A stretch of DNA of 64,000 nucleotides from Bifidobacteriaceae bacterium (lineage in GTDB: Bacteria; Actinomycetota; Actinomycetes; Actinomycetales; WQXJ01): contig JAISXH010000037.1 of the NCBI GenBank assembly GCA_031270825.1, positions 1-64,000 of the forward strand. Reading direction: 5' to 3'. Made by a program: the position numbers and the translations under genes. Positions 54,928 to 63,424 of the stretch are shown piece by piece; the stretch's first letter is position 1; each line of letters starts with the position of its first letter. The notes under the pieces were generated by a model. That model was given only the letters and a program-made list of their open reading frames with translations. It searched no databases and was not told the origin of the DNA.

Positions 54928-54960
54928 CCGGGGCGCCCTGAAGCCATCCTGGCCGACACA

Positions 54961-54999
54961 CGCCGGCGACCGCTTGGCGTAGCCGAACGGTCGCCGGCG
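54961..54999 (-). terminator. strong hairpin between the LemA-like gene and yebC
   Basis: Perfect 12-base arms CGCCGGCGACCG (54961-54972) and CGGTCGCCGGCG (54988-54999), with a 15-nt loop that contains a small GGC/GCC stem. It lies after the 3' end of the pimA unit and before the yebC promoter, so it probably ends that transcript. No T-tract. Confidence 0.55.
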
Positions 55000-55073
55000 C
55001 GCAGAGCCACTACTTCGAGTCCAGCGCCTTCCGGGGCCGGCTGGCTCCGCCGAGTTCGACGGTTTGCAGTGCG

Positions 55074-55130
55074 GAATCAGCACAATCACCGTCGCCTTGC
55101 GGAAATCAGCAGGATCACCGTCCCCTTGCC
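55074..55130 (-). repeat. dispersed repeat, copies 3 and 4 in tandem
   Basis: Two units 29 nt apart share the plus-strand core ATCACCGTC-CC-TTGC preceded by AATCAGCA (cores at 55080-55100 and 55109-55129). They lie 18 nt and more after the stop of the LemA-like gene. The same repeat follows the apt and DMT genes. Confidence 0.8.
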
Positions 55131-55147
55131 TGGGGGCGGCGGGTTGG

Positions 55148-55678
55148 TTAGATGAGGCCGTCGGGGGGGGAATCGTCGATGTCGCAGGACTGGGGCATGG
55201 GGGTGCGGCCGGCCAGGTGCAGCCAGCGGACCAGGTGGCGCGAGCGCAAGCGCGTCGTCATCGACACCGCTTCGTTGAGGAAACGCCGGGCCAGGATGGC
55301 TCGGTACCAGGCCGCGCCCAGCTCGCGCAGCAGTGGCTCCCGGTCCGGGCGTTCCAGGTCCGCCTCGACCTGGGCGCGGTCGCCGGCGGCCGCGCGCAGC
55401 ACCGCCGACAGCTCCGAATGCTCGGACCCCCATGGCGGCGCGTCCAGGGCCGCTCGCGCCGCCTCCGCCGCCACCATCGAAGTCACCGGGTCCCAGAGGT
55501 CCTCGTGGGCCAGGTCGAGCGCCACCGAAGCCCGGCGCATGAGCTGCAATTGGAGCGAATTCCAAGCGTTTTCCACCCGCCGGTGCATGCGGTCCACCCG
55601 GCTGGCGGCATACCAAACCGCCGTCACCACGGCTGCTGCCACCACCACCGCGATCAGCACGGCCCGCGTCCAGTCCAT
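55148..55678 (-). CDS. LemA-like membrane protein
   Basis: A 176-residue protein with one N-terminal membrane helix (AVLIAVVVAAAVVTAVWYAA, residues 5-24) followed by helices with RVENAWNSLQLQLMRRASVALDLA, which resembles the LemA family opening, though the family's later conserved parts are weak. The C-terminal RRFLNEAVSMTTRLR is also helical. I start at the ATG at 55678 so the membrane helix follows directly; the frame runs further into pimA. It lies eight bases after pimA and is probably co-transcribed with the PIM genes. Function unknown. Confidence 0.65.
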   Translation of the reverse strand: MDWTRAVLIAVVVAAAVVTAVWYAASRVDRMHRRVENAWNSLQLQLMRRASVALDLAHEDLWDPVTSMVAAEAARAALDAPPWGSEHSELSAVLRAAAGDRAQVEADLERPDREPLLRELGAAWYRAILARRFLNEAVSMTTRLRSRHLVRWLHLAGRTPMPQSCDIDDSPPDGLI

Positions 55679-55686
55679 TGCCGCGC

Positions 55687-56793
55687 CTACCGACCCGTGA
55701 CCGTGTCGTAGACGGCCAGGATGCTCTGCGTCACGGCCGACCAGTCGTAGCGCCACACCGCCCGGCCGGCCGCTTCCACCCGCTGTTGGGCGTCTTCCAC
55801 GTCGCTCAACACGCCGACGATGCCGGCCCCCAAGGCCCCAGCGTCACCAGGCGTGAACAGGCGTCCCAGCCGGCCGCCGTCGAGGACGCGGGAGAAAGCC
55901 GGCAGATCGGACGCCACCACTGGCGCGCCGGCCGCCATCGCCTCGACCAGGACTATCCCGAACGACTCGCCGCCCAACTGCGGCGCTATATACACCGAAC
56001 AGCCTGCGAACAGACCGGCCTTGTCGGCGTCGGAGATCGGACCGACCGGCTCCACGGCCGAACGTTCGGGACCCAGCTGACCGAGTTCCTCGGCGGCATC
56101 GCCGGCCCCGGCGATCACGAACCGGACTCCCGGGAAGGCGGCCTGCACCGTCGGCACGGCCGCCAAGGCGACCTTCAACCCTTTGCGGGGCTCGTCCACG
56201 CGGCCCAGGAACGCCACCACCGGGCGATCCTGGGTGGATTGCCAACGCGGGTCCGGATCGGATTGCGCGAAGGTGTCCACGTGCACGCCGTTCGGGATGA
56301 TGACTGAATCGACGCCGAGATGGTCCATGACCGTGCGGCGGGCGTCCTCGCTCACCGCGATGGCGCCGACAATCTTCTCCATAGAGGCTCTGACCAGCGG
56401 GTACGCGGCGCGCAAGGCGCGCGAGGCGGTCTGGGAAGAATGGAAAGTGGCCACCAGCGGACCGTGCGCGTTGAGCATGGCCAGCATCCCCAGGGACGGG
56501 GCGATGGGCTCGTGGATGTGCAGCAGGTCGAATTCTCCCTCGGCCAGCCAGCGCCGGGTCCGGCGTGCCGACAGCGGGCCGAAGCTGAGCCGCGCGACCG
56601 ATCCGTTGTAATGGATCGGCAACGACCGGCCGGCCGCCACGACATAGTCTGGCAGCGGCGTGTCCTCTTCGGCCGGCGCCAGAACCGAGACCTCATGTCC
56701 CAGCTCGATCAGCTCCCCGGCCAGGTCGCGAATGTGGAACTGCACCCCGCCGGGGACGTCATAGGAGTACGGACACACCAAGCCGATCCGCAT
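55687..56793 (-). CDS. pimA: phosphatidylinositol alpha-mannosyltransferase
   Basis: A 368-residue GT4 enzyme that transfers mannose from GDP-mannose to phosphatidylinositol on the inner membrane face. MRIGLVCPYSYDVPGGVQFHIRDLA, with the GGVQ loop, LLHIHEPIAPSL and TFHSSQ (substrate site His) match mycobacterial PimA; GGESFGIVLVEAMAAG is the donor-binding motif. It overlaps the acyltransferase gene by one base, and the order pgsA-acyltransferase-pimA is that of Rv2612c-Rv2610c. This is the strongest single marker that the organism makes PIM lipids. Confidence 0.93.
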   Translation of the reverse strand: MRIGLVCPYSYDVPGGVQFHIRDLAGELIELGHEVSVLAPAEEDTPLPDYVVAAGRSLPIHYNGSVARLSFGPLSARRTRRWLAEGEFDLLHIHEPIAPSLGMLAMLNAHGPLVATFHSSQTASRALRAAYPLVRASMEKIVGAIAVSEDARRTVMDHLGVDSVIIPNGVHVDTFAQSDPDPRWQSTQDRPVVAFLGRVDEPRKGLKVALAAVPTVQAAFPGVRFVIAGAGDAAEELGQLGPERSAVEPVGPISDADKAGLFAGCSVYIAPQLGGESFGIVLVEAMAAGAPVVASDLPAFSRVLDGGRLGRLFTPGDAGALGAGIVGVLSDVEDAQQRVEAAGRAVWRYDWSAVTQSILAVYDTVTGR

Positions 56794-57803
56794 CAGGCCT
56801 CCCCCAACCGCCCGGCCGGATCATGTTCGACCGGCGCCGCCTGGTTTCTGCGGGCCCGGCGAGCCGGGTCCAGATCGGCCACGAACACTTTCTGCAGCAT
56901 GTGCCAATCGGCCGGGTGGCGCCGGATGGCGTCTTCGAGAAAACTGGCCCAGCTCTGGGTCATCGCCGCGACCTGTTCGGCTTTGGCCAGGCCCGGCGGC
57001 GCCTCGACCAGGTCAGAGAACTCGAGCACGTAGCCGGCGCCCTCGCGGTACATCGCCACCGCGTACAGTGGCCGGCCGGTGGCAAGGGCCAAAGCCGCCG
57101 GCCCCGGCGCCATCAGCGCCTTCTCCCCGAAGAAGTCGACCTCGAGACCGCCGCGACCCAAGTCACGATCGGCCAGCAGAGGCACCAACCACGGCTCTGC
57201 GGCCGCGCTGGCTTTTCGGGTGACTTCCAGCAGGCGTCGAAAAACCGGCTTATTCGGTTCCAAAGCGATGATGTTCAGGCCGATATGGCGGCGCATGGCC
57301 AGGAAATCCTGGAACACCTCTTCTGGCCGCAGGCGTTCGGCCACGGTCGTGATGGGCGCCAAGTTGCGAGTGGCCCAGGCGCCGGCCAGGTCCCAGTTGC
57401 CCAGGTGGCCAAGGGCCAGCACCGCCTGGACCGCGCTGCCGGAGGAAGAATTCGCCCCACCCACTTCAGCCTGGTCGGGACGCCGACGCGACTCTCCCAA
57501 TTCGGCGCGGATCCGGTCCTCGTTAGCCAGCCGGACCATGCCGGTGGCCCGTTCGGGGGGCCACTTCCCGAGCTGAAAAGCCTCGCAGTAGTAGCGCATA
57601 TAACGCCGCATGGCTTCGCGGACCAGCCGCCTGAGCGCGCGGCGGTCCAAGTCGGGACAGACCCGGCGCAGATTGGCCTCCAACTGGCGGACGCCTTTGC
57701 CCCGCCGCCAACTCGCCCAGTCGGCCGCCCCGGCGAAGCCGGCCCGAGCCAGACCTTCCGGCAGCCTCGGCACCCATTTCCAGGCCAGCGCGGTCAGGTT
57801 CAC
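56793..57803 (-). CDS. phosphatidylinositol mannoside acyltransferase (PatA-like)
   Basis: A 336-residue member of the LpxL/HtrB lysophospholipid acyltransferase family. H133 and D138 in LGHLGNWD are the catalytic HxxxxD pair; DRDLGRGGLEVDFFGE and HPADWHMLQ are conserved later. A Ser/Gly-rich insertion (about 103-122) precedes the active site. By position between pgsA and pimA it should acylate the mannose of PIM1/PIM2, as Rv2611c does. It overlaps pgsA by four bases and pimA by one. Confidence 0.9.
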   Translation of the reverse strand: MNLTALAWKWVPRLPEGLARAGFAGAADWASWRRGKGVRQLEANLRRVCPDLDRRALRRLVREAMRRYMRYYCEAFQLGKWPPERATGMVRLANEDRIRAELGESRRRPDQAEVGGANSSSGSAVQAVLALGHLGNWDLAGAWATRNLAPITTVAERLRPEEVFQDFLAMRRHIGLNIIALEPNKPVFRRLLEVTRKASAAAEPWLVPLLADRDLGRGGLEVDFFGEKALMAPGPAALALATGRPLYAVAMYREGAGYVLEFSDLVEAPPGLAKAEQVAAMTQSWASFLEDAIRRHPADWHMLQKVFVADLDPARRARRNQAAPVEHDPAGRLGEA

Positions 57804-58567
57804 GGGCCCTCTACTGACGAGTCGACTTCTTCGACCGCAGCCGGTGGCGCCGGGTGGTCCCCGCCCGCCGGCGGGCCGCTGGCCAAGTCGGCGCCGGCGC
57901 CTGGGGGCGTGGCCAACTCGGCCGCCGCTGGATCGCAGGCGGCTGGTTCGGACTGGCCGGCCGACTCAGCCCGCGCCTGGCGGTAGACGGTCGCCGCCCG
58001 CTGTCCCACCGTCACGAAGCTGGCCGCCGCCAGCACCGCCAGGGCCACGGTCAGCACCACCGGGCTCAGACCCAGGCCGGTCACGAACGCCGCCACCAAG
58101 ACCACGATCAACCGGTCCGTCCGCTCGGCGATTCCGACTGAGGCCTGGTAGCCCAACGCCTCCGCCCGCGCGCGCGTGTAGGGGACGATCGCCCCGGCCG
58201 CCAGCGCCGCCACGCCCGCGATCACCCCGCCGGTGTAGCCTTCGCGGGCCAGGTAGATGGTCAGCCCGGCGATGATGGCCGCATCCGCCAGGCGGTCGAG
58301 GGTCGAATCCAGAAACGCCCCCCACTTCGAGGCCGTGCCGGCCAGCCGGGCCATGGTCCCGTCCAGCGCATCCGTGGTCACCACCACGGACAGGACCACC
58401 GCGCCTTGCCACAGGTACCCGAAGGGGAACAGCGTCAGCGCCACCGCGCATTGCGCCAGAACCCCGACCACCGTCACCGTGTTCGCCCGGACATGGTGCT
58501 TGACCAGCCAAGCGGCCGGCCGCCCGAAAATCCGTTGCTCCAACGGCTTGGAGTTGGCCCCGAGCAT
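57800..58567 (-). CDS. pgsA: CDP-alcohol phosphatidyltransferase, phosphatidylinositol phosphate synthase type
   Basis: A 255-residue membrane enzyme making phosphatidylinositol phosphate from CDP-diacylglycerol and inositol phosphate. The family motif is complete: D66, D69-G70, A73-R74, G83, D87 and D91 (DALDGTMAR then GAFLDSTLD). Six helices follow the motif. The C-terminal tail of about 65 residues is Ala/Pro/Gly-rich and unusual. I use the ATG at 58567, which overlaps the HIT stop (TGATG); an in-frame TTG lies at 58582. Context with pimA argues for the PIP synthase rather than phosphatidylglycerol phosphate synthase. Confidence 0.9.
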   Translation of the reverse strand: MLGANSKPLEQRIFGRPAAWLVKHHVRANTVTVVGVLAQCAVALTLFPFGYLWQGAVVLSVVVTTDALDGTMARLAGTASKWGAFLDSTLDRLADAAIIAGLTIYLAREGYTGGVIAGVAALAAGAIVPYTRARAEALGYQASVGIAERTDRLIVVLVAAFVTGLGLSPVVLTVALAVLAAASFVTVGQRAATVYRQARAESAGQSEPAACDPAAAELATPPGAGADLASGPPAGGDHPAPPAAVEEVDSSVEGP

Positions 58568-59271
58568 CAGGACCCGTCCCAAGCGGCGGCAACGGCCTCG
58601 CGGGTGGCGCCCAGCAACTCCGGCAGCGCCCGCGAATGGGCCAGGATCGGGAAGAAGTTGGAATCGCCAGTCCAGCGCGGCACCACGTGCTGGTGCAGAT
58701 GGGCCGAGATGCCCGCCCCCGCGACAGCGCCCAAGTTCATTCCCAGGTTGAAGCCTTGAGGCGCCCGGGCCCGGCGGACCGCCTCGACTCCCCGGCGGGT
58801 GAACTCCATCAGCTCCGAGGCTTCCGCGCTGGTCAGATCGGTTAGCTCGGGCACATGCCGGTACGGGCAGATCAACAAGTGCCCCGGGTTGTAGGGAAAC
58901 AGGTTGAGCAGCGCGTAAACCATCTCGCCGCGGGCGACGATGAGCGCCTCGGCGTCTTCGCGTCCAGGCGCCAGGCAGAACGGGCAGTCATCCGGCTCGG
59001 CATTGGCCGGACGCGACGCGCCGCCCACATAGGCCATCCGGTGCGGCACCCACAGCCGCTCGATGCCGTCCGGCACGCCGCCCAGGTCCGCTCCCGCCTC
59101 GACGCCGGCCACCGCTACCGGTCCCGCCAATGCCTCCGCCGGGCCGCCCGGGTCAGTCGCGGCCCCGGCGCCGGCCAGGCCCGAATCACCAGGAACCGCC
59201 GGGCCGCCCGATGCCGCGCCCCCGGCCGGCGCCAAGCCGCCCGGGTCGCCGGAGTCGGCCTTTTCAGTCAT
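58567..59271 (-). CDS. HIT family hydrolase, Ap4A phosphorylase-like
   Basis: A 234-residue HIT protein. The active site H191-L-H193-Q-H195-V-V is intact, and the zinc pair C96/C99 (CPFC) is present. [15 protein letters not shown] and GFNLGMNLG complete the fold. The position between thrS and pgsA is that of Rv2613c, an Ap4A phosphorylase. The first ~70 residues are an extra Ala/Gly/Pro-rich extension; the Rv2613c-like core begins near [12 protein letters not shown]. The ATG at 59271 overlaps the thrS stop by eight bases. Confidence 0.92.
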   Translation of the reverse strand: MTEKADSGDPGGLAPAGGAASGGPAVPGDSGLAGAGAATDPGGPAEALAGPVAVAGVEAGADLGGVPDGIERLWVPHRMAYVGGASRPANAEPDDCPFCLAPGREDAEALIVARGEMVYALLNLFPYNPGHLLICPYRHVPELTDLTSAEASELMEFTRRGVEAVRRARAPQGFNLGMNLGAVAGAGISAHLHQHVVPRWTGDSNFFPILAHSRALPELLGATREAVAAAWDGS

Positions 59272-61234
59272 TCTCCCGCCGTTCGATGGTCCCCAAAATG
59301 CGGGCCACGGCATCGTCCACCGGGATGCCGTTGTCTTGAGAACCGTCCCGCAAACGGAACGACACCGCCCCGGCGGCGGCGTCTTCGGCCCCGGCGATAA
59401 GCACGAAGGGGATCTTGTCCTTGGCGGCGTTGCGGATCTTCTTGCCGAAGCGGTCGTCGCCGTGGTCCACCTCGACGCGCACGCCGTGTTCGCGCAGACG
59501 CCGGGCGACCTGTCCCAGGTAGCCGTCGAATTCGGCCGAGACCGGGATCGCGCGAACCTGGATCGGGGACAGCCAGGTCGGGAAGGCCCCGGCGTAATGT
59601 TCGGTCAAGATGGCGAAGAAGCGCTCGATCGAGCCGAACAGGGCGCGGTGGATCATGACCGGGGTCTGGCGGGAACCGTCCGGCGCGGTGTACTCCAGGC
59701 CGAAGCGCTGCGGCATGTTGAAGTCGAGTTGGATGGTCGACATCTGCCAGGTGCGCCCGATCGCGTCGCGCGCCTGGACCGAGATCTTGGGACCGTAGAA
59801 GGCCGCGCCGCCCGGATCGGCCCTGATCTCCAACCCGGAGGCCATGCCGACCTCTTCGAGGGTGCGGGTGGCCTCGCGCCAGACCTCATCCGAACCGACG
59901 TACTTCTGGGGGTCCTTGGTGGACAGTTCCAAGTAGAAGTCGTTCAGGCCGTAATCCCCCAACAGGTCGACCACGAAGGCCAGCAGCGACGACAGCTCGT
60001 CCCGCATCTGGTCCTTGGTGCAGTAGATGTGGGCGTCGTCCTGGGTGAAGCCGCGCGCCCTGGTCAGGCCATGGACCACGCCGGACTTCTCATAGCGGTA
60101 GACGGTGCCGAACTCGAACAGGCGCAGCGGCAACTCGCGGTAGGACCGGCCGCGGGCGGCGAACACCAGGTTGTGCATGGGACAGTTCATCGGCTTGAGG
60201 TAGTAGTCCTGGCCCTGGCGTTTGATGTGGCCGTCGGGGCCGCGTTCCTCATCCACGCGCATGGGCGGGTACATGGCGTCGGCGTACCAGTCGATGTGTC
60301 CGGACAGCTCATACAGCCGGGACTTGGTGATGTGGGGGGTGTAGACGAAGTCGTAGTCGGCCGCGATGTGGCGCCGCCGCGAGTATTCCTCCATCTCCTG
60401 GCGGATGACCGCGCCTTTGGGATGGAACACCGCCAGGCCGGAGCCGATCTCTTCGGGGAAAGAGAACAAGTCCAGTTCGGCGCCGAGCTTGCGGTGGTCG
60501 CGGCGTTCGGCCTCGGCCAGGCGCTCGGTGTATTCCTTGAGATCCTCGGCGGTGGGCCAGGCGGTCCCATAGATCCGCTGCAGCTGGGGACGGTGCTCGT
60601 CGCCTCGCCAATAGGCCGCCGCCGAGCGCATCAGCTTGAAGGTGCCCTTCTTGACGAACTTGGTCGAGGGCAGGTGCGGCCCCCGACAAAGATCCTTCCA
60701 GACCACCTGGCCGTCGCGGCGGAGGTTGTCGTAGATGGTCAGGCCCCCGGCGCCGACTTCGACACCGGCGTCTTCGCCCGCCTCGCCGGGCTGGCTCTTG
60801 AGCCCGATCAGCTCCAGTTTGTAGGGCTCGTCCTGAAGTTCCTCGCGGGCGTGTTCGTCGCTGACCGCCCGGCGGTGGAAGGTCTGGCCCTGGGCGGCCA
60901 ATCGGGTGACGACCTTTTCGAGCTGGCTCAGTTGCTCGGCGGTGAAAGGCTCGGCCACATCGAAGTCGTAGTAGAAGCCATCCTCGATCGGCGGGCCGAT
61001 TCCCAGCTTCGCGTCCGGGTTCACCTCCTGGACCGCCTGCGCCAGCAGATGCGCCACCGAGTGGCGCAAGACCTTCAACCCGTCCGGCTCCATTATGGTG
61101 ACCGGCTCGACCGTCGCCCCGTCAGGAATCGGTTGGTCAAGATCCTGCAATTCGCCGTTGACGCGCGCCACCACCACGTCATCGCGGTCGGCGAACAACT
61201 CAGCGCCCGTCTTGCCAGCCTCACCAGTGGACAC
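59264..61234 (-). CDS. thrS: threonine-tRNA ligase
   Basis: A 656-residue class II synthetase with N-terminal TGS and editing (SAD/N2) domains to about residue 240 ([14 protein letters not shown] carries the editing His pair), a catalytic core with zinc ligands in [10 protein letters not shown] and later His, motif 2 in [28 protein letters not shown], and a C-terminal anticodon domain. The GTG at 61234 has GAAGGGAA upstream. It heads the thrS-HIT-pgsA-acyltransferase-pimA block; each gene overlaps the next. The 41-nt gap to the ABC-F stop shows no clear terminator. Confidence 0.97.
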   Translation of the reverse strand: MSTGEAGKTGAELFADRDDVVVARVNGELQDLDQPIPDGATVEPVTIMEPDGLKVLRHSVAHLLAQAVQEVNPDAKLGIGPPIEDGFYYDFDVAEPFTAEQLSQLEKVVTRLAAQGQTFHRRAVSDEHAREELQDEPYKLELIGLKSQPGEAGEDAGVEVGAGGLTIYDNLRRDGQVVWKDLCRGPHLPSTKFVKKGTFKLMRSAAAYWRGDEHRPQLQRIYGTAWPTAEDLKEYTERLAEAERRDHRKLGAELDLFSFPEEIGSGLAVFHPKGAVIRQEMEEYSRRRHIAADYDFVYTPHITKSRLYELSGHIDWYADAMYPPMRVDEERGPDGHIKRQGQDYYLKPMNCPMHNLVFAARGRSYRELPLRLFEFGTVYRYEKSGVVHGLTRARGFTQDDAHIYCTKDQMRDELSSLLAFVVDLLGDYGLNDFYLELSTKDPQKYVGSDEVWREATRTLEEVGMASGLEIRADPGGAAFYGPKISVQARDAIGRTWQMSTIQLDFNMPQRFGLEYTAPDGSRQTPVMIHRALFGSIERFFAILTEHYAGAFPTWLSPIQVRAIPVSAEFDGYLGQVARRLREHGVRVEVDHGDDRFGKKIRNAAKDKIPFVLIAGAEDAAAGAVSFRLRDGSQDNGIPVDDAVARILGTIERREND

Positions 61235-61275
61235 TAGGTTCCCTTCCTCGAACTACCCGACTTGCCGCAACGAGC

Positions 61276-63027
61276 CTACCGCCTACCTCCCAAGTCCAAC
61301 TGGCGGGTCGGTCCGATTCCCGAGCCGAAGCGCCGGTCGTGGCTGACCACGATCAACGCGCCCGGATAGGCGGCCACGGCTTCGGCTAGCAGTGCTTTGG
61401 CGTCCAGGTCCAACGAATTGGTCGGCTCGTCCAGCAACAACAACTGAGCGATGGGCCGGGTCACCAGCAGCGCCGCCAGATTGGCCCGCCAACGTTCGCC
61501 GCCGGACAGGGCCCAGACCGGCCGCTCGACTTTGGCGCCACGCAGGCCGAGTCCGGCCAGAGCCGACCTGACCCGCTGGATCTCTTCGGCGCTGGGCGGC
61601 GCCGGGCCCGCCTCCGGGCCGCCTGAGGCTCTCCCCTGGTTGCGCGCCGGGCCCGCCTCCGGGCCGTCTGAGACCCCGCCTTGGTCGCGCGCCCGGTCCC
61701 GCGCCGCCGCCGAGGCGTCCGGGCCGGATCCAGACCGCCCGGCCAGCGCCAGCACGCCCGTCGGCGCGAGGATGTTGTCCAGGGCCGATCGGTTGGGGTC
61801 GAGCAAGTCCAGGCTTTGCGGCAGCCAGCGCACCGGGACGTGCAAGCGGATCTCACCCGCGGCCGGCCGGGCCGCGCCGACCACACACCGCAACAAGCTG
61901 GTTTTCCCGATGCCGTTCGGCCCGGTCATGACCACACGCTCGGGTCCACGCAGGTGCAGTGTGACGTCGAGATCGGTGTGCTGGGGACGCACGTTGATCA
62001 GTTCCAGGACGTCGCGTCCGGGCGGCACCCGCGCCCCCGGCAGGTCGATCTTCCCCCTCTCAGCGCCGCCGAAAGCGTCTTTGGCCTGGTCCAGCCGTTC
62101 CCGCGCCGCCTCCAGGCGGTCCTCGTGAAGGCGTTTTGATTTCCCCGCAGTGGCTTGAGCCCGGCGCTGGCGCGCGTTGGCGAGGATCTTCGGCAGCGAT
62201 GCGGCCGACTTGCGCCCAGCGGCGTCCCGCCTGGCCTGATGGACTTGAGCCTCGGCCCGGTCGCGTTGTTCGCGCCTGAATTCGGCCCGCGCCTCAGTCA
62301 GGGCCTGCCGACGGGCCGCCAACTCGGCTCGTTTGGCCGCCATGAAGGCGTCGAAGGGCGCCTGATACCAGGTCAACCGTCCCTCCCGGAGCTCTCCGAT
62401 CCGGTCCATCCGGTCCAACAGGTCCTCATCGTGGCTGACCACCAGCACCAGTCCCCTATGCCGCACGATGCCGTCGACCAGGTTCGCCCTGAACCGCTGG
62501 TCGAGGTTGTTGGTCGGCTCGTCCGCCACCAGGATCGGGGCGCGGCGCCGGGCCAGCGCCGCCCAATAGACCATGACCGCCTCACCACCGGACAGACTGC
62601 CTAAGGGCCGGCCCAAGTCCAGGCCGGGCAAACCGAGCCTGGCCAACTCCGCCTCGGCCCGCTCGGCCACATCCCAGTCCTGGCCGACCAGGTCGAAGTG
62701 GCGCTGATCCAGACTGCCTGATTCGATCGCCGCCAACGCTTCAAGCTGGCGTTCGATCCCCAGCAGAGCGCCGACCGGCGCGGCCGGATCGAACTCGATC
62801 CGCTGCGGCAGGTAGGCGACCTCTCCCTGGACGGCCACCGTCCCGGCGGTCGGTCGCAACTCGCCGGCGACCAGCCTCAGCAGGGTGGACTTGCCGCCCC
62901 CGTTTGGCCCGGTCAACCCATGGCGACCCGGCCCCAAAGCCATCGACAGGCCGGAAAACAACGGCGCGGCATCGGGCAAGGCGAAGCCCAAATCGGAAAC
63001 GGAAATAGATGGTGTGAGCCGAGGCAT
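61276..63027 (-). CDS. ABC-F family ATPase
   Basis: A 583-residue protein with two ABC domains and no membrane part. First Walker A GPNGGGKST at 40-48 with LSGGEAVMVYWAALARR; second Walker A GPNGIGKTS and LSGGERWRANLAALL. ABC-F proteins bind the ribosome and relieve stalling or protect against antibiotics. The second domain has a repeated Pro/Gly/Glu-rich insertion (two copies of GGPEAGPA-type units) before its signature. I use the ATG at 63027 with GGAG five bases upstream. Its leader carries an operator-like inverted repeat and a three-codon ORF, so expression may be induced by drugs or ribosome stalling. Confidence 0.85.
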   Translation of the reverse strand: MPRLTPSISVSDLGFALPDAAPLFSGLSMALGPGRHGLTGPNGGGKSTLLRLVAGELRPTAGTVAVQGEVAYLPQRIEFDPAAPVGALLGIERQLEALAAIESGSLDQRHFDLVGQDWDVAERAEAELARLGLPGLDLGRPLGSLSGGEAVMVYWAALARRRAPILVADEPTNNLDQRFRANLVDGIVRHRGLVLVVSHDEDLLDRMDRIGELREGRLTWYQAPFDAFMAAKRAELAARRQALTEARAEFRREQRDRAEAQVHQARRDAAGRKSAASLPKILANARQRRAQATAGKSKRLHEDRLEAARERLDQAKDAFGGAERGKIDLPGARVPPGRDVLELINVRPQHTDLDVTLHLRGPERVVMTGPNGIGKTSLLRCVVGAARPAAGEIRLHVPVRWLPQSLDLLDPNRSALDNILAPTGVLALAGRSGSGPDASAAARDRARDQGGVSDGPEAGPARNQGRASGGPEAGPAPPSAEEIQRVRSALAGLGLRGAKVERPVWALSGGERWRANLAALLVTRPIAQLLLLDEPTNSLDLDAKALLAEAVAAYPGALIVVSHDRRFGSGIGPTRQLDLGGRR

Positions 63028-63042
63028 GCGCGCTCCAAGCAA

Positions 63043-63157
63043 ATGTGGTGTTAGTCAGAATCTTGGCAACAGACTCAAATCCACATCTTGAAACGCGACC
63101 TCCGGCTCGACGACAGAACTCCCCGATCATACCAAGCAACAGCCTGACCGCGTCAGG
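63043..63157 (-). promoter_or_regulatory. promoter, operator-like repeat and possible attenuator of the ABC-F gene
   Basis: TATGAT (63131-63126, minus) is a good -10 box. The inverted repeat CCTGAC-CGC-GTCAGG (63143-63157) covers the -35 area. The leader of about 90 nt contains ATG TGG ATT TGA (63086-63075), a three-codon ORF whose ATGTGG can pair with CCACAT (63048-63043) just upstream of the ABC-F ribosome site. No other gene is supported in the gap 63028-63349. Confidence 0.4.
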
Positions 63158-63180
63158 AAATCAGAGCCCGCGCCGGTCGT

Positions 63181-63424
63181 TTGCGGTCTAGGAGTCGGGC
63201 GGCGGGCCCGGCGCGCGTTGGCCGCTGATGGCCTGGTTCTCCCCAGGGCCGGCCCTGCGCGTTCGCGGTCTAGGAGTCGGGCCGCGGCCTCGGCGCGCGT
63301 TCGCCGCTGAAGGCCTGGTTCGCCCGGGCTAGCGTTGCGCGTTTGCGGTCTAGAAGTCGTGCGGCGTGCCCGGTGCGCGTTCGGAACTGAAGGCCCGGTT
63401 CGCCACGGCCAGCGCCCCGGGGGT
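63181..63424. repeat. tandem ~80-82 bp repeat made from the 3' end of the Eis-like gene
   Basis: Three copies start at 63181, 63263 and 63343, each opening with TGCGGTCTAG or a close variant and sharing CGCGCGTT, GCTGAA/TGGCC and GGTTCGCC blocks. The third copy is the last ~25 codons and stop of the acetyltransferase gene; copies 1 and 2 lie beyond the stop and are decayed, each keeping the CTAG (stop) position. Confidence 0.85.

Noticed and set aside
63181..63424. possible CRISPR array or IS remnant
   Set aside because: The repeats are contiguous, ~80 bp and derived from the adjacent gene's 3' end; no spacers or transposase.
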